A stretch of 64,000 nucleotides of DNA. It comes from Certhia americana. Its lineage: Eukaryota; Chordata; Aves; Passeriformes; Certhiidae. The notes beneath the pieces were generated by a model that was not told the origin of the DNA, made no database searches, and saw only the letters and a program-made list of their open reading frames with translations. The position numbers and the translations under genes are program-made. This document shows positions 27,401 to 44,606 of this stretch, piece by piece. Each line of letters opens with the position of its first letter. The stretch's first letter is position 1. Location of the stretch: NCBI GenBank assembly GCA_018697195.1, contig CM031864.1, forward strand, positions 29,563,668 through 29,627,667, read 5' to 3'.

Positions 27401-30400
27401 CTTACAGAGAGAAGTCACATGTTTCCTCATGACTGGAATATAATGAATGGCCCAAAGAAATATTCCAAACAAACAAACAAACCCAAACCCTCTCATCTAA
27501 GCATATCCCTTGCCTTCCAGCCTTCTCCTGTCCCCAATATCCTTCTCATCTGTCTCCCACCCATTAGTGGGCAAACAGAGCGGAGGGACAGGAGGTTTGA
27601 GCTGAGGATCCAGAGGAGATGAAATTCTCATTAATACAATATTTATAATTGTATTATTATAAATATAAATAATTATTACAATACTTTTCTTCCCAAGTCC
27701 TTCTGTGCAAAGGACAGGAGTCTGGCAAGGGGGGTCCTTCTCCTCCTGGGCGTCCAGCAGCACAGGGACACAGGAACGAGTCCTGCCCGTGCCAGGGAGA
27801 TGGGCCAGCAGTGCCCACGGGCACATCTGCTCCTGCTGGCTTTGCTTCCCATGGCGTTCAAAACAAGCTGTTCCCAAGCCCAGAGGAAGGGCTGGCACCT
27901 GCCCAGGGGTACCTGGCAGAGGGAGGCACAGCGTATCCCACAGGACGAGCGCACAGTGCCCAGGACGCTTCCCAGAAGTGCGGAATGTTTTGACAGGGTT
28001 GGAGCCCTGCTCTTACAGCATGCTCAGGCAGAGTGCAGAAACACACACACAGTGCTCCAGGTGCCCCTGGTTTTTTGGGTTCGGAAGAGGACTGTCCAAC
28101 AACAGGTCCACATGACTGAAATCCTACCCAGCAGCAGCCGAGCTCCTCATCCTCCTGCTCTCACAGACCCCTGAGCACACAGGACTATTTCACCTCCCCA
28201 AAATCCCCTGAAGCCCCAGTCTGGGAGCCCAGTTCAGGATTGCACCACTTTCCCCCAGCCCTAGATCTGGCCCAGCTCTGCTGAGAACACTTGATCTCCT
28301 CCCCGAGCGCTGCCAGCTGGGTGAAATACAGCTGCTGCCTCAATAGCGCTGGCGGAAAAAAGGCCTGACATTATTCACAACAAAAAAGACAAGCATTGCT
28401 GTGCTTGCTTTAGATTTCATGGGAGCAGTTCCCACTGGCTGCATGGGCAGGGGGGAGATGAACGGGGGGGCTGCTGGATCTCAAAGAGCTCTCTAGGCAA
28501 AGCTGTCACATGCTCCCACCCAAAACACCCCGTTCACCTGCAGAACCCATGTGGCATCGCTGCCATCCCCCTACCCCAACCTTTGCATAGAGATTCTTGG
28601 TTTGCCAACACCATCTCTTTCAGCAGAAACTCCCATCTTACAAGTTCTATGACTTTCTCCAACCCAAGATCACCAGCAAGCTGAGGGAAAGCTTGCCAGG
28701 AGAGCCAGCCACAAGGAGAGGTGGAAAAGAGGGAGCCAGTGAATCACCCAACATGTGTTATCTGTCTGGGTGGAAAATGGCCTGAAAATATCTTGTATTT
28801 CAGAGCAAGTGCATAGTTTTTGGTGATTCAGCCAAGCCTTGGCCTCCAACTTTCAGATTAAGCCCATCTCTAATCCCAGCTGTTCCCAGGTATCTTCCTA
28901 AATGGAAATGGGATCTTGACAGCATAGCCCAGGCCACAGCTATTACCCCCTCAAACTTGGGGGAATTTGCTCAGAATCCCCTAAAAACAAAACCACCTGA
29001 AGCTTATTTCACTTTTACACTTCTTACTCTGAAGTTCATCAGTAAATTACATTCTAGCACTAAAATCTGTCAGTATGTAATGATTTTCGATCATTTGAGG
29101 GCTGAAGTGGTGCCTTGACTGAAACTATCTTTTCCTGTTTGCATCAAATCCAGAGTCCAGACACTCTGACAGTACCTTTTAATGCATTAAGCAACTTTTC
29201 ACACCACTTTCAATATAATTGTATTTATAAACCAACCCCAGATCAGTCTGTAATGTTACAAACAGTATTTATGCAGAGTAGAAAAGGTACCTGTAAATAA
29301 ACAAGATGTTTACAGGTGATAAAAGATTAGAGTGAATAGGAAAGAAACCATCCTGAACAGTGCAATGAATGACATGGGGAGGCATTGGATAAATTGGGGT
29401 TTGTGGTTGAAGCAAATGGTCCCAGAATTTTTCCAAATACCTGCTGGCCACCATGCTTGCCAGAATCCAGCTCAGTAGGGCTGGAGGCTCCTATTCCCTT
29501 CCTTTCCCAGTGTTTTAGACATTTTGGCCAGGCTCTGGCTCAGGACAGAGGCAGCTGGGCAATTCAGCAGCTGCTTAGCATCTCCACAAGCCATGGATGG
29601 GTTTGAGCCACACAGCTCTGTGATGAGAAATAACAGCCTAACCCTGGGTCTGATTAATATTTCTCATTTTAACAACATGTTTGGCACTGGAGGAAGCTGG
29701 CAGCAAAAACTGTGGAGTCTGGTGCTTCGTCTACCCACAGGACATGAAAACAAGACTGCTGTCAGCTTCATCTCAAACCTGCATGGAGGGTGAGGACCTT
29801 TCCTTCGGAGCCCTCGTGGCCCATGCCCAGCCAAACGGGGTCCTGAAGATCATCAATCCCAGCTCCTGGGGCTGAGGCTGCTGGGGAGCCACCAAACACC
29901 CTGCCAAGCACCCACTGCTGTCCTGCACCCTCCTCCCAGCCAGGATGGTGCCAGCAGGACCCCTAGGTGCGGGATCTCCAGGTCTTTGGTGGGACAGGCA
30001 TCACATCCTACAGGTGGGACACTGGGAGGGCAGCCAGTGCTGGGACAGGTGGAGAAGTTTCTTGGCACCAACGTGGTCTCCCCCAGGCTGTGTTTTCCAT
30101 GCCAGTCTGCCACTGTTTTCTGTGGAAACTTCCATTTCCATTTTCCTGCCTTACCAGCATTTTTGGGCAAGAGAAAGTGAGGCCAAGGAGGGCAGAGAGT
30201 TTAGCAAACAAGGGCAGGAGAAGAGGGTCCGAGGAGAGCTGTGCATGCCTGGGCCAACCCTCCTCCAAAGGGCTTGCTGGGAGGAGACCTGGGCACAACC
30301 TGTTGACAAAGGAGAGCAGGGCTCCCGTACAAACAAGCTGGCTCCACCTGGGGCAAGGGATTAGAAACCTCGGCACAGCCCTCAGATTCCTCTCAGCAAA

Positions 30401-33249
30401 CCAAGTGTGGCTGGAGGCAGGGATTAAACCCAGCGCTGAGGAATGTGGCTCCTTCCCGCTGCGGAGTCCAAGTTGGCACCGCAGCCCCACTCAAGACTCG
30501 GCTTACATAATGCAGCTTATGAAAGCAAAATAGCACGGCCATGCCAGCCTGTGGGCAGGCCAGGATGGGAGGAAAGAAAAGAAAAGAAAGACATTTTTTG
30601 GCTGAGGTGAAGCCTCGCTGCCCCCCCTGCACCGCTATGCCAGCCTTGTGCCGTGTCACCAGGGAAGGAAAGGAAGGGATCAGTGAGGGACAAGGACCCA
30701 GTCCTCCTACAGGAGTGTGAAGAGCTGCAGTCCTGGTGTTCAGTCTGGAGCCACAGAATGTGGATTTTGCTCCCCAGTTTACCTCTCTGACCCTGGGTTT
30801 CTCCCCAGTCTGACTGAGGTCAGCCACTGCAGGTTTTGGGGGGCTAGCATGCAAGAAACACCCAGCCATGAATTCCATTCCTTTTGAACACAGACGCCTC
30901 CAGAGGCAGCTTGGAGGTGCTCTGACCCACATCATCTCCCACTGGGAATGGAGCTCCTGGAGATGCTTCAGCATGGAGAACAGTGTCTGCCCAGAGCCCC
31001 TCCTTCTCCACATTCCCACCAGAGATCATTGCACAAAAAAGGAGGAACAGTCCCCAAACACTGGCCCAGGGTAGAGTCACAAGGATCAGACTGAGATCAC
31101 CACTCAGAACCAGGCAACTCACAAGTGACATCTTTAGTCATTCCTCAGTGACTGATATTCCCCACAACCCGAATGACCTCAGGAAAAGCAGATCCTGCAA
31201 ATGGACTGGCCCCTTTATCAGCAAGCAAAGAGTCAGGGTTCAATTTACATCCACACGGGATGTGCTGAAACTGCAAACAGGCCATCAGTCCCAGCTGGAG
31301 AGCCTGGAGAGCCACTCATGGGTGGAGGACCCACTCAGGAGCCAGCCCAGGTCTGACTCTGCATCCAGCTGGCTGGGGAAGCCAGGCAGACCTAAGGAGA
31401 TCTTCCTTTCAAGAGCTCCCACTTGTTCCCTAAGCAGCTGTCCTCAGTTTAATCAGTAACTGAACAAGTGGGATGAGATCTTGGCTCGGCTGGAGCTGAA
31501 TTTTGGATGTGTGTGCTGGCTGGAGTCCCCCCCAGCTCCACCACCTTGCTCAAAGGGGTCACACAAGAAATACCACACCTGACCTTTCTCCAGCACCCTT
31601 CCAGAGCATGGCCTCCTTTGAGGGAACAAAGAACCTCCAGCCACTTTCCTAAGGTCCTATCACTTTTATCAGCTGATGAACTGCAAGTGTAGATCCCAGC
31701 CAGGACTCCTCCAGGCTCCACACCAGAGGAGCTGCTGGAGCTCCAAAAGGCATTTCAAGAGAACAAAGCTGCTCTGAGAACAGCAGCTTCAAGCCCAAAC
31801 AGAGGCTCTTGCAGAGCTCTGCAAATCACCTCCTCAGCAGCCTGTGCCTGGCTCCCTCCCTGGGGCCACCCCTTCCCATCCTCTTCAGGCAGAAGGAGGC
31901 ACAGGACACTCACACAGGCCAGCATCAACACCCCAGGAAAAGAGGAAAACAAAGATTTGGAGAAATAAAAAGTTTCACCCAGCAACAAGAAGTGCCTCTC
32001 TTCTCCCTTAGGTAAGGGCATCCAAAAGACAGCTCAGCAAATCCAGCTAAGGCTGGCTGATTCCTCCCCCTCCAGATGTGTTCAGGGAGAGAGGCGTGTT
32101 CAGGCAGAGGTTGTGCCAGCATGTGAAGGCTGAGCTCCCAAAAAAAAAGAAGATCAAATAATACTGAAAAACTCACAAAATAGTAAGGGAAGTGGGATAT
32201 GGATACTGGAGCAGCATCAGGGCATTCTGGGAGTGGAAAAGGGCAGGAGAAATCCAAGGAGCCACACCTGATGCACCAGGCTCTGCATAAAGGGAAAACC
32301 CCTTGTGTCCAGGCAATAACTAGGCTGGCACAGCCTGGCACAAAAAAATGCTTCAAATGTGATCTTGATTAGCTTATGTGCTCCAGGGTGTATTTGAAGG
32401 GAGCTGTGGCTAATGTTCTTCTGATTGCCTTAAAATCCAGCTGTGGGGAAGAGCCTGGCATGTGAACAGATATATTAATGGGTTCGGGGTAGCCTTGTCT
32501 CCTAAGCTGGTGTTTGGTTAAAAGGGAGCACAACCAACAGGCACTTTAAAAAGCTGCTGCTATTTTTGTCTGCTTCATTTGGAGCAGTTCCTGATGCTTG
32601 GATGTGCCCAGCAAACCCTTTGGGACTGATCCTTGCTATATCATTATTCACATTTTAAAGATGTGTGAGTACAGAGAAAAGGGATTGTCTTTCTCCTGAG
32701 AGGCTCAGATCAAAAGTCAAAATGTTTTCTATGAATTCATAAGCCGTAAATTCAGCTTCTGAGGGTTTCAGGCTCAATTTGTAAGAACCCCATGGCCTTA
32801 AGAGGAGGCCTCCCTACCCTACAGAGCTGGGAAATGGTGTTTAGGTAACTACAAAGCAGATTCAGCAAGCAGGCTTTAGGCAAAAAGTCAGAAAACGATG
32901 TCTAGAGGGAACAAATGATTTTTTCCCCCTTCTAATTCATTATAATCTTTTTCTTCCCCCCTATACTTTTAATAATGATCTGAAAAGCCATTTCCCAGCA
33001 CAATGTTGTTCTGACCTTGTTTTCAGCCGGGTAATTGTGCAGTGAGTGGATAAATGCTTTCTCAGCTGAGAACAAGAGGAACTATTAAGCATCAAGCTCC
33101 TGACCTAAATTTATGTTCAGGGCAGCTGGAGGAGCAAAGGACTGATGCCTGCTCCCCTTATCGCCCTGAGGGACACCCTGTAGATGTCATCTTCCTCAGG
33201 GACACCCCAATGGCACAGGGAGATGCTGTTTATCCCAAAGAAACCCAAG

Positions 33250-33334
33250 GAAGGTGTCCCTGCCCATGGCAGGGGGGTTGGAACAAGATGATGTTTAAGG
33301 CCCCTTCCCAACCAAACCATTCCATGATTCTATG
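33250..33334 (+). mobile_element. CR1 LINE, 3' end
   Basis: AAGGTGTCCCTGCCCATGGC, then GTTGGAACAAGATGATG and the terminal CCATGATTCTATGG. Confidence 0.88.
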
Positions 33335-34579
33335 GCAAAACACAAAACCTGCTGCCCATCAGCTCCTCCTGCCTTGGTGATATTTAGTGGCCAAAACTGA
33401 GCCATGTCCCCTTATCCCAATTTTTTATTCCCCAGGAGGAAACGGTCTCTGGAGGGAGATTCAGCTTCAATGATTTAGTGTTTGGAAGCACAGGATCTTT
33501 AAGAAAAACAAACAGAAAACCAAACCAAGTCTTTTCCCTCCTTCTGTGCCAACGCCTTCAGAAAAGTTCCCTTAATTCAGGTGAAATCTGATTCTTTCCT
33601 CTGTAACATTTTCTTGGAAGGCATAAGAAAGAGAGCTGCCTTGCCCGTGAGCCCAAATCAGAAAAAAACTTCCAAGATTTCTGGGCTCCTGAGTTACCCC
33701 AGAGCAGCCTGGGTTCGTTTTGATTGTAGCACCTCAGCTCCCAAGTCCTTGTGGCCATATCAGGATGGGAGGAAAATGTTCACTTTGCCTCTGTTCCAGT
33801 CACAGCCCACCCCACCAGTGCACAGGGACAGGGCAATTTTGGGACTGTGATGAGGAAGGTGCTGCCTTCAATGTTTCCCAGAAGGGAGATGCAGGAAAAC
33901 AGTTGGTCCACAAAAAACGTGATAGCAGGAATGGCCTCATCAGCCCAGCAGGATGCTCAGGTGCAGTTAATCCAGATTTAAAGGTGGGAAGGGTTAAAGC
34001 GTTGTCTCCTGAAGGAAACACCTCTCAGGGAGCTGGGGAATGGCACCGCAAGCTAAATAAAGGACCATGGGTGCAAAATGACACATTTCTACTGCCTTGG
34101 TTATTTTCCCAAATGACTGGGTTTATGCCAAAGGTGGAGTGCAGCATTTTCTCATTTCTCTCTCATTGTCTTTCTTAGGGAGAGTGGGAAAGGTTCGTCT
34201 TCTGCAAATATCCCTTTTAAATTAAATTTGCTGGAGCTTTGTTTTCTGTAGATTTCTATATGCTGTAGAACTTTTGAGGAAGAGGCTGGGAAATGCACAA
34301 ACATGTGTATCAAACCCATAATCCTCCCTATGGACACTCACAAGTCCCAGGCTCTTTCCCATCCCAAAAGAATCCCATTCAAGCCAGAGCTGGACCATCC
34401 CTCATCACAGAACCAACCACTGCTAACAAATTCCCATTTTCTGGAGAGCACACGTGGATTGAAAGACTCCTGCCCCCCACAAAGGAAAAGCCACACCTAC
34501 CCACTACCAGAGTCAAAATCCTTCCAAATGGTGAAGGCAACACACGGACAAAAAGAGGCTGCGGAGGTCATATTGAAGG

Positions 34580-35947
34580 TTTTGTTCTTTTGTTCTTTTT
34601 TTATTACAAAAAAAAAAAAACCAACCCTATTCGGAAGAAGTCCAAATGCAATGGAATATAACTGGCACCATCTAAGATACCCAAGTGTAAAATCCCAGAA
34701 CGTTTGAACTCCCCAGCAGGAGCTGGGAGTGCCAGGGCTGGCTGGGAGGGACAGGTGGCCTCTCCCTTCCCTTCTCCTAGCCCCCATCCTGGCTGGATGG
34801 CAGGCAGCCCGAGAGAGCCAGGACACAACAGTGGCATCAATGGTCTCTGCAAAACCATTCAGTCGGAGAAACAAAGAACATTATGAAAAAAAAAAAAATC
34901 TAAAACTTCTCTTCTTTTTTTTTCTTTTTTTTTTTCTCTTTTTTAACCATTATCAAAAGCCCTGCTTTAGTGACATGCTAGCCCTGCTGGACAGGTGACA
35001 CAGCCACAGCTCTGTCCGGAACACTGTTGACCAGTCAACTCTTGGTTCAGGACACCTTTCTCCCACTCTGAGCGTGCCACGGCCACCCGAGTTACAGTGA
35101 CAAATGCTTCTGCAGGCTTCTCGCTCTGGGAACCCCCTCCAGGAACAAATCTCATCCGAGTCTCCCTCCAAGCTCACCCTCAGTCCCACCTGGAGGCCTC
35201 TGACAGCATCTGCAAGAGCTCTGCCTACTCCAGCTGGATGAGGCATTGGAACATCATCTCTTCAAGAAAAAACACTTTCATATATAATTTTTTTTTTTTT
35301 GCTGTTTTTATATTTAAATAGAAAAATACTACTTCACTCTGTGTTATGAGCCAGAGATCGGTTGACTTCCAGTGACAGAACCAAGAGTTCTCCTCAACGC
35401 TCCTACGCTGAGCTCAATGCCAGAAGATTCCCAGAAACCTCAGAGTGGAAGGCGACGATGTCCCCGTCATGTCTCCACACAGGCAGGAGCACACACACAG
35501 CTCCCATCACCACAGCTCCCATCTTCCCTTCTCCACAGAGAGGCACCAACCTTAAGAGAGCCATCAGTCTGCAGAGAGCCAGCAGCAGGGCTGGCCCCCC
35601 AAAATCTTGCTCTGTTTTAAGCTCTCTCCTCTCCTACAGGCTTTCTGTGTGTGCAGTCTGTCCCTGGAAGCCACTGGATCCCACCGGACGTACACATGAA
35701 TTAGACAAAAAAAAAATAAAACAGTGGTTAAAAGTTCTCTAACACCTCGTCCTCCTCTCGTCTTCTGAAGAGTCAACGACAAACAGACACGGATAAAACT
35801 AAACCTGCCCTCCTCCCCACCTCAAGACAACAAGAGTTACTGAGACACGAAACATGTTATCTTGTACCCTCGGGATTACAGCTAGAAGGGAAGTTTAGGG
35901 GCGCGGGGAGCGCGGGGGGGAGGCGGTGTCTGCGGGCCGCAGTCTGC
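34580..35947 (-). other. GLUL: GLUL 3' untranslated region
   Basis: About 1.35 kb from the stop to an AATAAA signal at 34605-34600 (minus), which is followed by a GT-rich stretch typical of a cleavage region. An AATATA variant near 35,310 could give a shorter form. Long and short GLUL mRNAs from alternative polyadenylation are known in mammals. The end point is inferred. Confidence 0.65.
34600..34605 (-). terminator. GLUL: GLUL poly(A) signal
   Basis: AATAAA on the minus strand inside a T/A-rich stretch, with a TG-rich downstream element at about 34,540-34,555. It is the first canonical hexamer after the GLUL stop that I could find. Confidence 0.6.
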
Positions 35948-40185
<4,238 letters not shown>

Positions 40186-41260
40186 GGCTGCAGTCCTGAT
40201 GAGGGGGTTCCTGCAGAGGAAGAATCACAAATAGCCCCAGCTGTGAGCCCTTTCCTGCTTTCCCACATTTTTCAGCCCCCCACCAAGGCCAGGGAGGAGC
40301 ATGAGACAGCTCTGCCACAGGGCTGGCTGCCATCCCCAGTGGTCCCCTGTCATTCCTCAGGGAGAACACTCAGCAGCTCAGGCAGATGCCGGCAGCCAGG
40401 AAAGCCCTGCTCCAGAAACCCTTCAAAAGTGTCCCGTTAACACCCAAACTCCAGCTAATAAACCAGAGCAACAGACTTCCAAAGGGCTCCTTAGCCCCAC
40501 GTGAACTTTTCACCTTCACGCTCCGCTCCAGAGCAAGGCTAATGCAAGGAAAGCTTAGCTGGAGCTTTCTTAATAAATCTGTATCATCGAGGAGGGCTTT
40601 TCTGTCCCAGCTGCCTTCTCAGCCCCGCTGAAGTTATCCAAGCCCAGTCCCAGGGCAGCAGGAAAAGCAACAGGCAGCACCCCAGGCAGCGATGGGAAGG
40701 CAGGATGGGCCAGAGTGGCTCTAGAACCAGTGGCTGGGAGCTGCAGCATCTCCAGAGCCCTGGGAGCCGGGCTCCCAGCGCCAGCCAGCCCACTCGTGTC
40801 CGACCCACAGCACCGCGTTCCGCGCGTGTTTTCCAGAGAGCCTGGAAATGCCAACAGTTTGGAAACGCGGACTGACTTGAGAATTCGCTCCAACATCCCG
40901 TTCGGCTGCGGGGGGGCTCGGGATGAGCCATCCCGAGCCCACCCCACTGCCCTGCCAGAAGCATCCCCCACGCCTGCATCTCCCTCCTGGCAGCGAGGCA
41001 GTCCCCACGCCGCAGGGAGCAGCTGACGAGCCTCGTGCGGGTAAAAAAAACCCACAAAAACTGCGAAGGGAATGTTTTCAACAGAAAACTCAAGCTGCCA
41101 CTTCCTCCCCCCTCCTCATCCTCCGCTTCCCCCAAAGGAGGAATTTTCCCTCGGGAAGGTCTGGAGGGGGCTGTCTCCCCTGCCCCGCCGTCCCCGGGGG
41201 GCTGCGGCGGGCGGTGACCAGCAGCACCCCCCCTGTCCCCGTGTCCCCCCGGGCCGGTAC

Positions 41261-41307
41261 CTGGGCTCGGCGGCGGCTGCGGGCGGGCGCGGGGCTCCCA
41301 CGCTCGG
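41261..41307 (-). other. GLUL: GLUL non-coding exon 1
   Basis: A CCCAG|GTACC donor at 41261/41260 fits the end of a GC-rich untranslated first exon. The 5' end is inferred at about 28-30 nt from the TATA-like box at 41332-41337. Intron 1 would then run 41260-40211. A spliced 5' UTR exon is the known arrangement in vertebrate GLUL. The exact start site is an estimate. Confidence 0.75.
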
Positions 41308-41390
41308 CTCCCGGGGCCGCGCCCGCCGCCCCTTTATGGCGGAGCAGCGCCGGCCCCGCCGCACGGATTGGGCAGCGGGGCGGGACGGGG
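41300..41390 (-). promoter_or_regulatory. GLUL: GLUL core promoter
   Basis: Read on the minus strand: a TATA-like ATAAAG at 41337-41332, a CCAAT box at 41371-41367 and a GC box (GGGGCGGG read on plus) at 41377-41384. Spacing between the elements is ordinary for a pol II promoter. Known vertebrate GLUL promoters likewise combine a TATA box with GC boxes. Confidence 0.75.
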
Positions 41391-43363
41391 GGGACCCGGG
41401 AGGGGGGACAGGGCCACCACCCCGCCTCCCTCCTCCTCCTCCTCCTCCTCCGCCCGCTCCGGCGGCATCGCGGCCCGGCCGCCCCCGGCGAAGGGGGGAG
41501 CGCCGGTGCTCGGTTGTACGGGGTGGGTGGGTGAGGAAAACTGAGGGAAGAAGGAGCAGACAGCGGAGGGTTTGGGGTCTTTTTAACAACGCTCCCGACC
41601 GGAAAAACAACCCCTCGCTCCTGGGCAGGCAGGAGCGGATCCAGGGCTTTCCGCAGCGTTTACATTAGCGACTGCCTTGGCACAGCTCGCAGCGATGGGA
41701 ACCGGCCGCCCGGGAAAACGGGGGGACAGAGGGAGGCACCCGAGCTTCACCGAGCCCCAGACACAGGTTTTGGCTTGGTGCCCACTCTTGGGAGGGGGAC
41801 AAGAGCCTCGGTGTGCCCGGAGCAGGTCACGGCACCTGCATTTGCAGAGCCTGGCTGACAGGCGCAGGATCGCTCGCTGTCACTCGAGGGAGGAGAAATC
41901 CCCCAGCCCCCCCATGCCATGGGAGCACACATTCAGCACCCAGCAAACCGCAGGCAGTGCTCAGTATTTTTCCAGCCCCCCCGGGTCGCTTGTCCCATCT
42001 CCTGCAACTCCGTGCAGCTCCCAGCCCGGATCCAAGGGGCAGGAGAACCACCCCAGCAGGAGCAGACGGAGCTGCCACCCGCATGTGCCACCCGCGTGGC
42101 TGATGTCACACGCAGGTCCCAGGCCGAGCACACGCCACCCACACGCCTGCCACGGAGCCACAGGATCCTGCCCTGCCCCATGCCAGCCTCGGGAAGATGG
42201 CACCAGAACTGCCATTCCTCGAGAAGCTGGAGCCTCCTGGCCATCACAGCCACCCTACCACGGACACAGTCACTGTACAGCCAGAATCCAAAGGAAAAAT
42301 GGCCAGGGAGAGCCGGATCCTCAGGCGGGAGGAGGTGGAAGTGCTGGCCAAAACCACGCTTTGATTTATCGCCCATCTCAAGAGCCAGATCCCCACCCTC
42401 CCGGCGGCGACAACTTGGCTCAGTCCTCAACACCACCTTGGAGCAGCCGTCAGTGTGTGGCAATCCCCCGAGGCTGTCCAGAACAAGGTGAAATTCAGGT
42501 GCTTTTCTCCTCCTGGAATTGCTTGGGCAAGGCAGAGCCACCGAGCATTGCAACAGCCTCCCCTCAGCGGCCCAGAAAGTGTTTCCTGACAGCACCCCAG
42601 CTCCTGCACCCTGTGCACAGAGAAAGGGTTCCAGCACACAAACAAACGTGGTGTTTTACCCACGGAAATGAGCTCAGGAACTCACGTTCAGCCCAAGTTC
42701 AGCTGTGGTCACCCAAACCTAACAGCTCAGCTGGAGCAAAAGGAAGCAGAGCAGGAGCTGGTGCCCAAAATAGTTTCCATAAAGGGGAGCTGTCAAGCCA
42801 CAGGACGTAAAGCAGCATCCAGCCCTCTTCCCTAGGTTTGCTGAGTGTTTCTTTAATCGGGACACTGAGAGCTCTGATAGCTCCAAATTCTTGGAATTAC
42901 GATTGCTACCTGCTAATTTTCTACTAGCTTTGACCACCTTCGGCTGCAAACAATCCCAGATGTTTACAGCTGGAAGCCCCTGAGCAAGTCTCGGGGCTGG
43001 GCAGCTGCAGCCAACCCTGAAGGCAAGCGGGGAGCAAAGGCAGCTCGGCAATGTAAACATCATCTCTCCATCCCAAAAAATCCACGCCGTGCAGCAAACC
43101 CCAGCCTGGGAGAGACCCGCAGGGTGGGCAAGGCCGTGATGGCGGGGCTGAGAGGATGGAGCTGCCAGCCTCGGGAGGGTTTGGTGGCTGGCTCTTGCCC
43201 AAGCCCCTGTGCTCGCCCTGCACAAGTTGTTTACGAGCCAGCGGAGAAGCGGCAGCCGCGGACCCAGCGCCCTCTCCCGGGAAGCGTTCCCGGGCCTCCT
43301 CGCCGGGCTCACCCGGCTTGTTTACCGCCTGCCTTCCTTCCCCTCCTCCCCTTCCAGCCTGGA

Positions 43364-43388
43364 TTTTTTTTTTTTTTTTTTTTTTTTT
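43364..43388 (+). repeat. Poly(T) run, 25 bases
   Basis: Uninterrupted T25 in the upstream region of GLUL. No adjacent retroposon was recognised. Confidence 0.95.
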
Positions 43389-44506
43389 GTGTCCCTGGGA
43401 AAGCCTGCTCAGGCTGTGCTTTGGCCCAGCCGCGTGCTCCGGTGACCCTCGGTGTCACCCACAAAACCCTCCTCGGGGAGCAGGGGAGGGCTCGATGCCA
43501 ACAGGTGACACGACCCACGGGTGGATTGAAATCCACCTTCAAAGGATGCAGCCAGAGGGTGAGACAATGTCCCCTTCCAGGGGCGAGTCCCAACTGGCAC
43601 AGGTTTTTCCTTCTTCCTCCTATTAGTTCGTGGGAACACCTTTATTGGCCTGGCCCAGCACTTCCTGCCGGCACAGTTTGATATCCTGAGAGAAGTGCCA
43701 AGGTTGAGAAGTGGCTGGTGAGTTATGAGGGTTGAGCAGGCTGGACTTTGCAGCCTCCTGCCTTCATGGCAGCTGGGCAAACCCTCAGGGACAGGGCACA
43801 GCCAGATCCCTGTGCTCTCCAAGGGAAGATCTGGGGACCAGGATGAGTTTCTCTCAGGTAGCATGAGACATGCCTGCCCTTTTCCAACTCCAGCCAGCAG
43901 CCTGGCAGTAAAGGATCAAGGCTTCCCTCTCAACTGTGCCTTTCTGGGGCTGCTGTGACCCACCTCTTTTCCATGTGTCCCCCTCCAGCCCTGTCCTCCA
44001 TTTGGGAATGCCTTAAAAATGCAGAAATGTCACACCATTGGGGAGGTAGGGGGGTGGGTGGGAAGAGGAGGGTGGCAACTTGAGGGTTAAATAGGATATG
44101 AAATTTCCCTGTGGCTCAGGCCCTGGGGCTGATGGCTTTGCTCCTGCAGTGCTGTGCCTTTCCCAACACCGTGGGGCCATCTCCAAGGGTGGTCCCTCAC
44201 CACAGATCCTGGGATCTCAAGCCCAACAGACTGCAGACCCGGGCTGCTAAGCCCAGGTTTTTCACCTGAACTAAAGAAAAATTCTAAAGTTGAAGGGAAT
44301 GTTGGGTTGTTGGGTTGTTTTTTGGGGGTTTTGGGGTTTTTTTTTCCAATGGAGATGTCAGGAAAGGACATCTCCATTGGAAATGGAGGAGGAATTGCTC
44401 ATTTTGTTGTGATGGTTAGGTCCCAGGAGGAGGCTGGCCACACCCAAAATGCCCCAGCCTCCAGCAGTGGCACAGCTGGGAGGGAAGAGGGATGGACATA
44501 ACATTA

Positions 44507-44606
44507 TGGAATCACAGAATGCTTTGGTTTGGTTTGGTTTGGTTTGGTTTGGAAGGGACCTAAAGGTCATCACATCCAACCCCCTGCAATGAGCAGGAAC
44601 ATCTTC
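44507..44606 (-). mobile_element. CR1 LINE, 3' end, with GGTTT expansion
   Basis: Reverse CR1 end: ATCACAGAATG, GGAAGGGACCTAAAGGTCATC, CCAACCCCCTGC. Inside it the GGTTT unit is repeated five times perfectly at 44526-44550. Confidence 0.85.

Larger units (their letters stand above)
12655..34575. other. Intergenic region downstream of GLUL, no gene seen
   Basis: About 22 kb with a 12-bp minisatellite, the G26 run, two CR1 ends and several AT-richer blocks (about 13,790-13,900, 28,985-29,340 and 32,370-33,060) that could be regulatory. The longest open frame, 249 codons at 24,804-25,553, has no recognisable domain and ordinary low-complexity composition. An unrecognised non-coding RNA cannot be excluded. 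Confidence 0.55.
41100..41560. other. CpG island over the GLUL start
   Basis: Very GC-rich with many CG dinucleotides compared with the flanks. It includes a TCC trinucleotide run at about 41,428-41,450 and G-rich tracts near 41,380-41,410. It covers exon 1, the promoter and the start of intron 1. Confidence 0.8.

Noticed and set aside
41932..41952. REST/NRSE-like site upstream of GLUL
   Set aside because: The first half TTCAGCACC is perfect, but the second half departs from the consensus at most positions. A REST site is known for chicken GLUL, yet this match is too weak to claim.
42482..42496. Glucocorticoid response element starting AGAACA
   Set aside because: Only one half-site matches. 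GLUL is glucocorticoid-induced in birds, but I found no convincing full palindrome in the upstream region.
42719..43312. 197-codon minus-strand frame upstream of GLUL
   Set aside because: No domain and no link to a promoter or splice site; not similar to TEDDM1.
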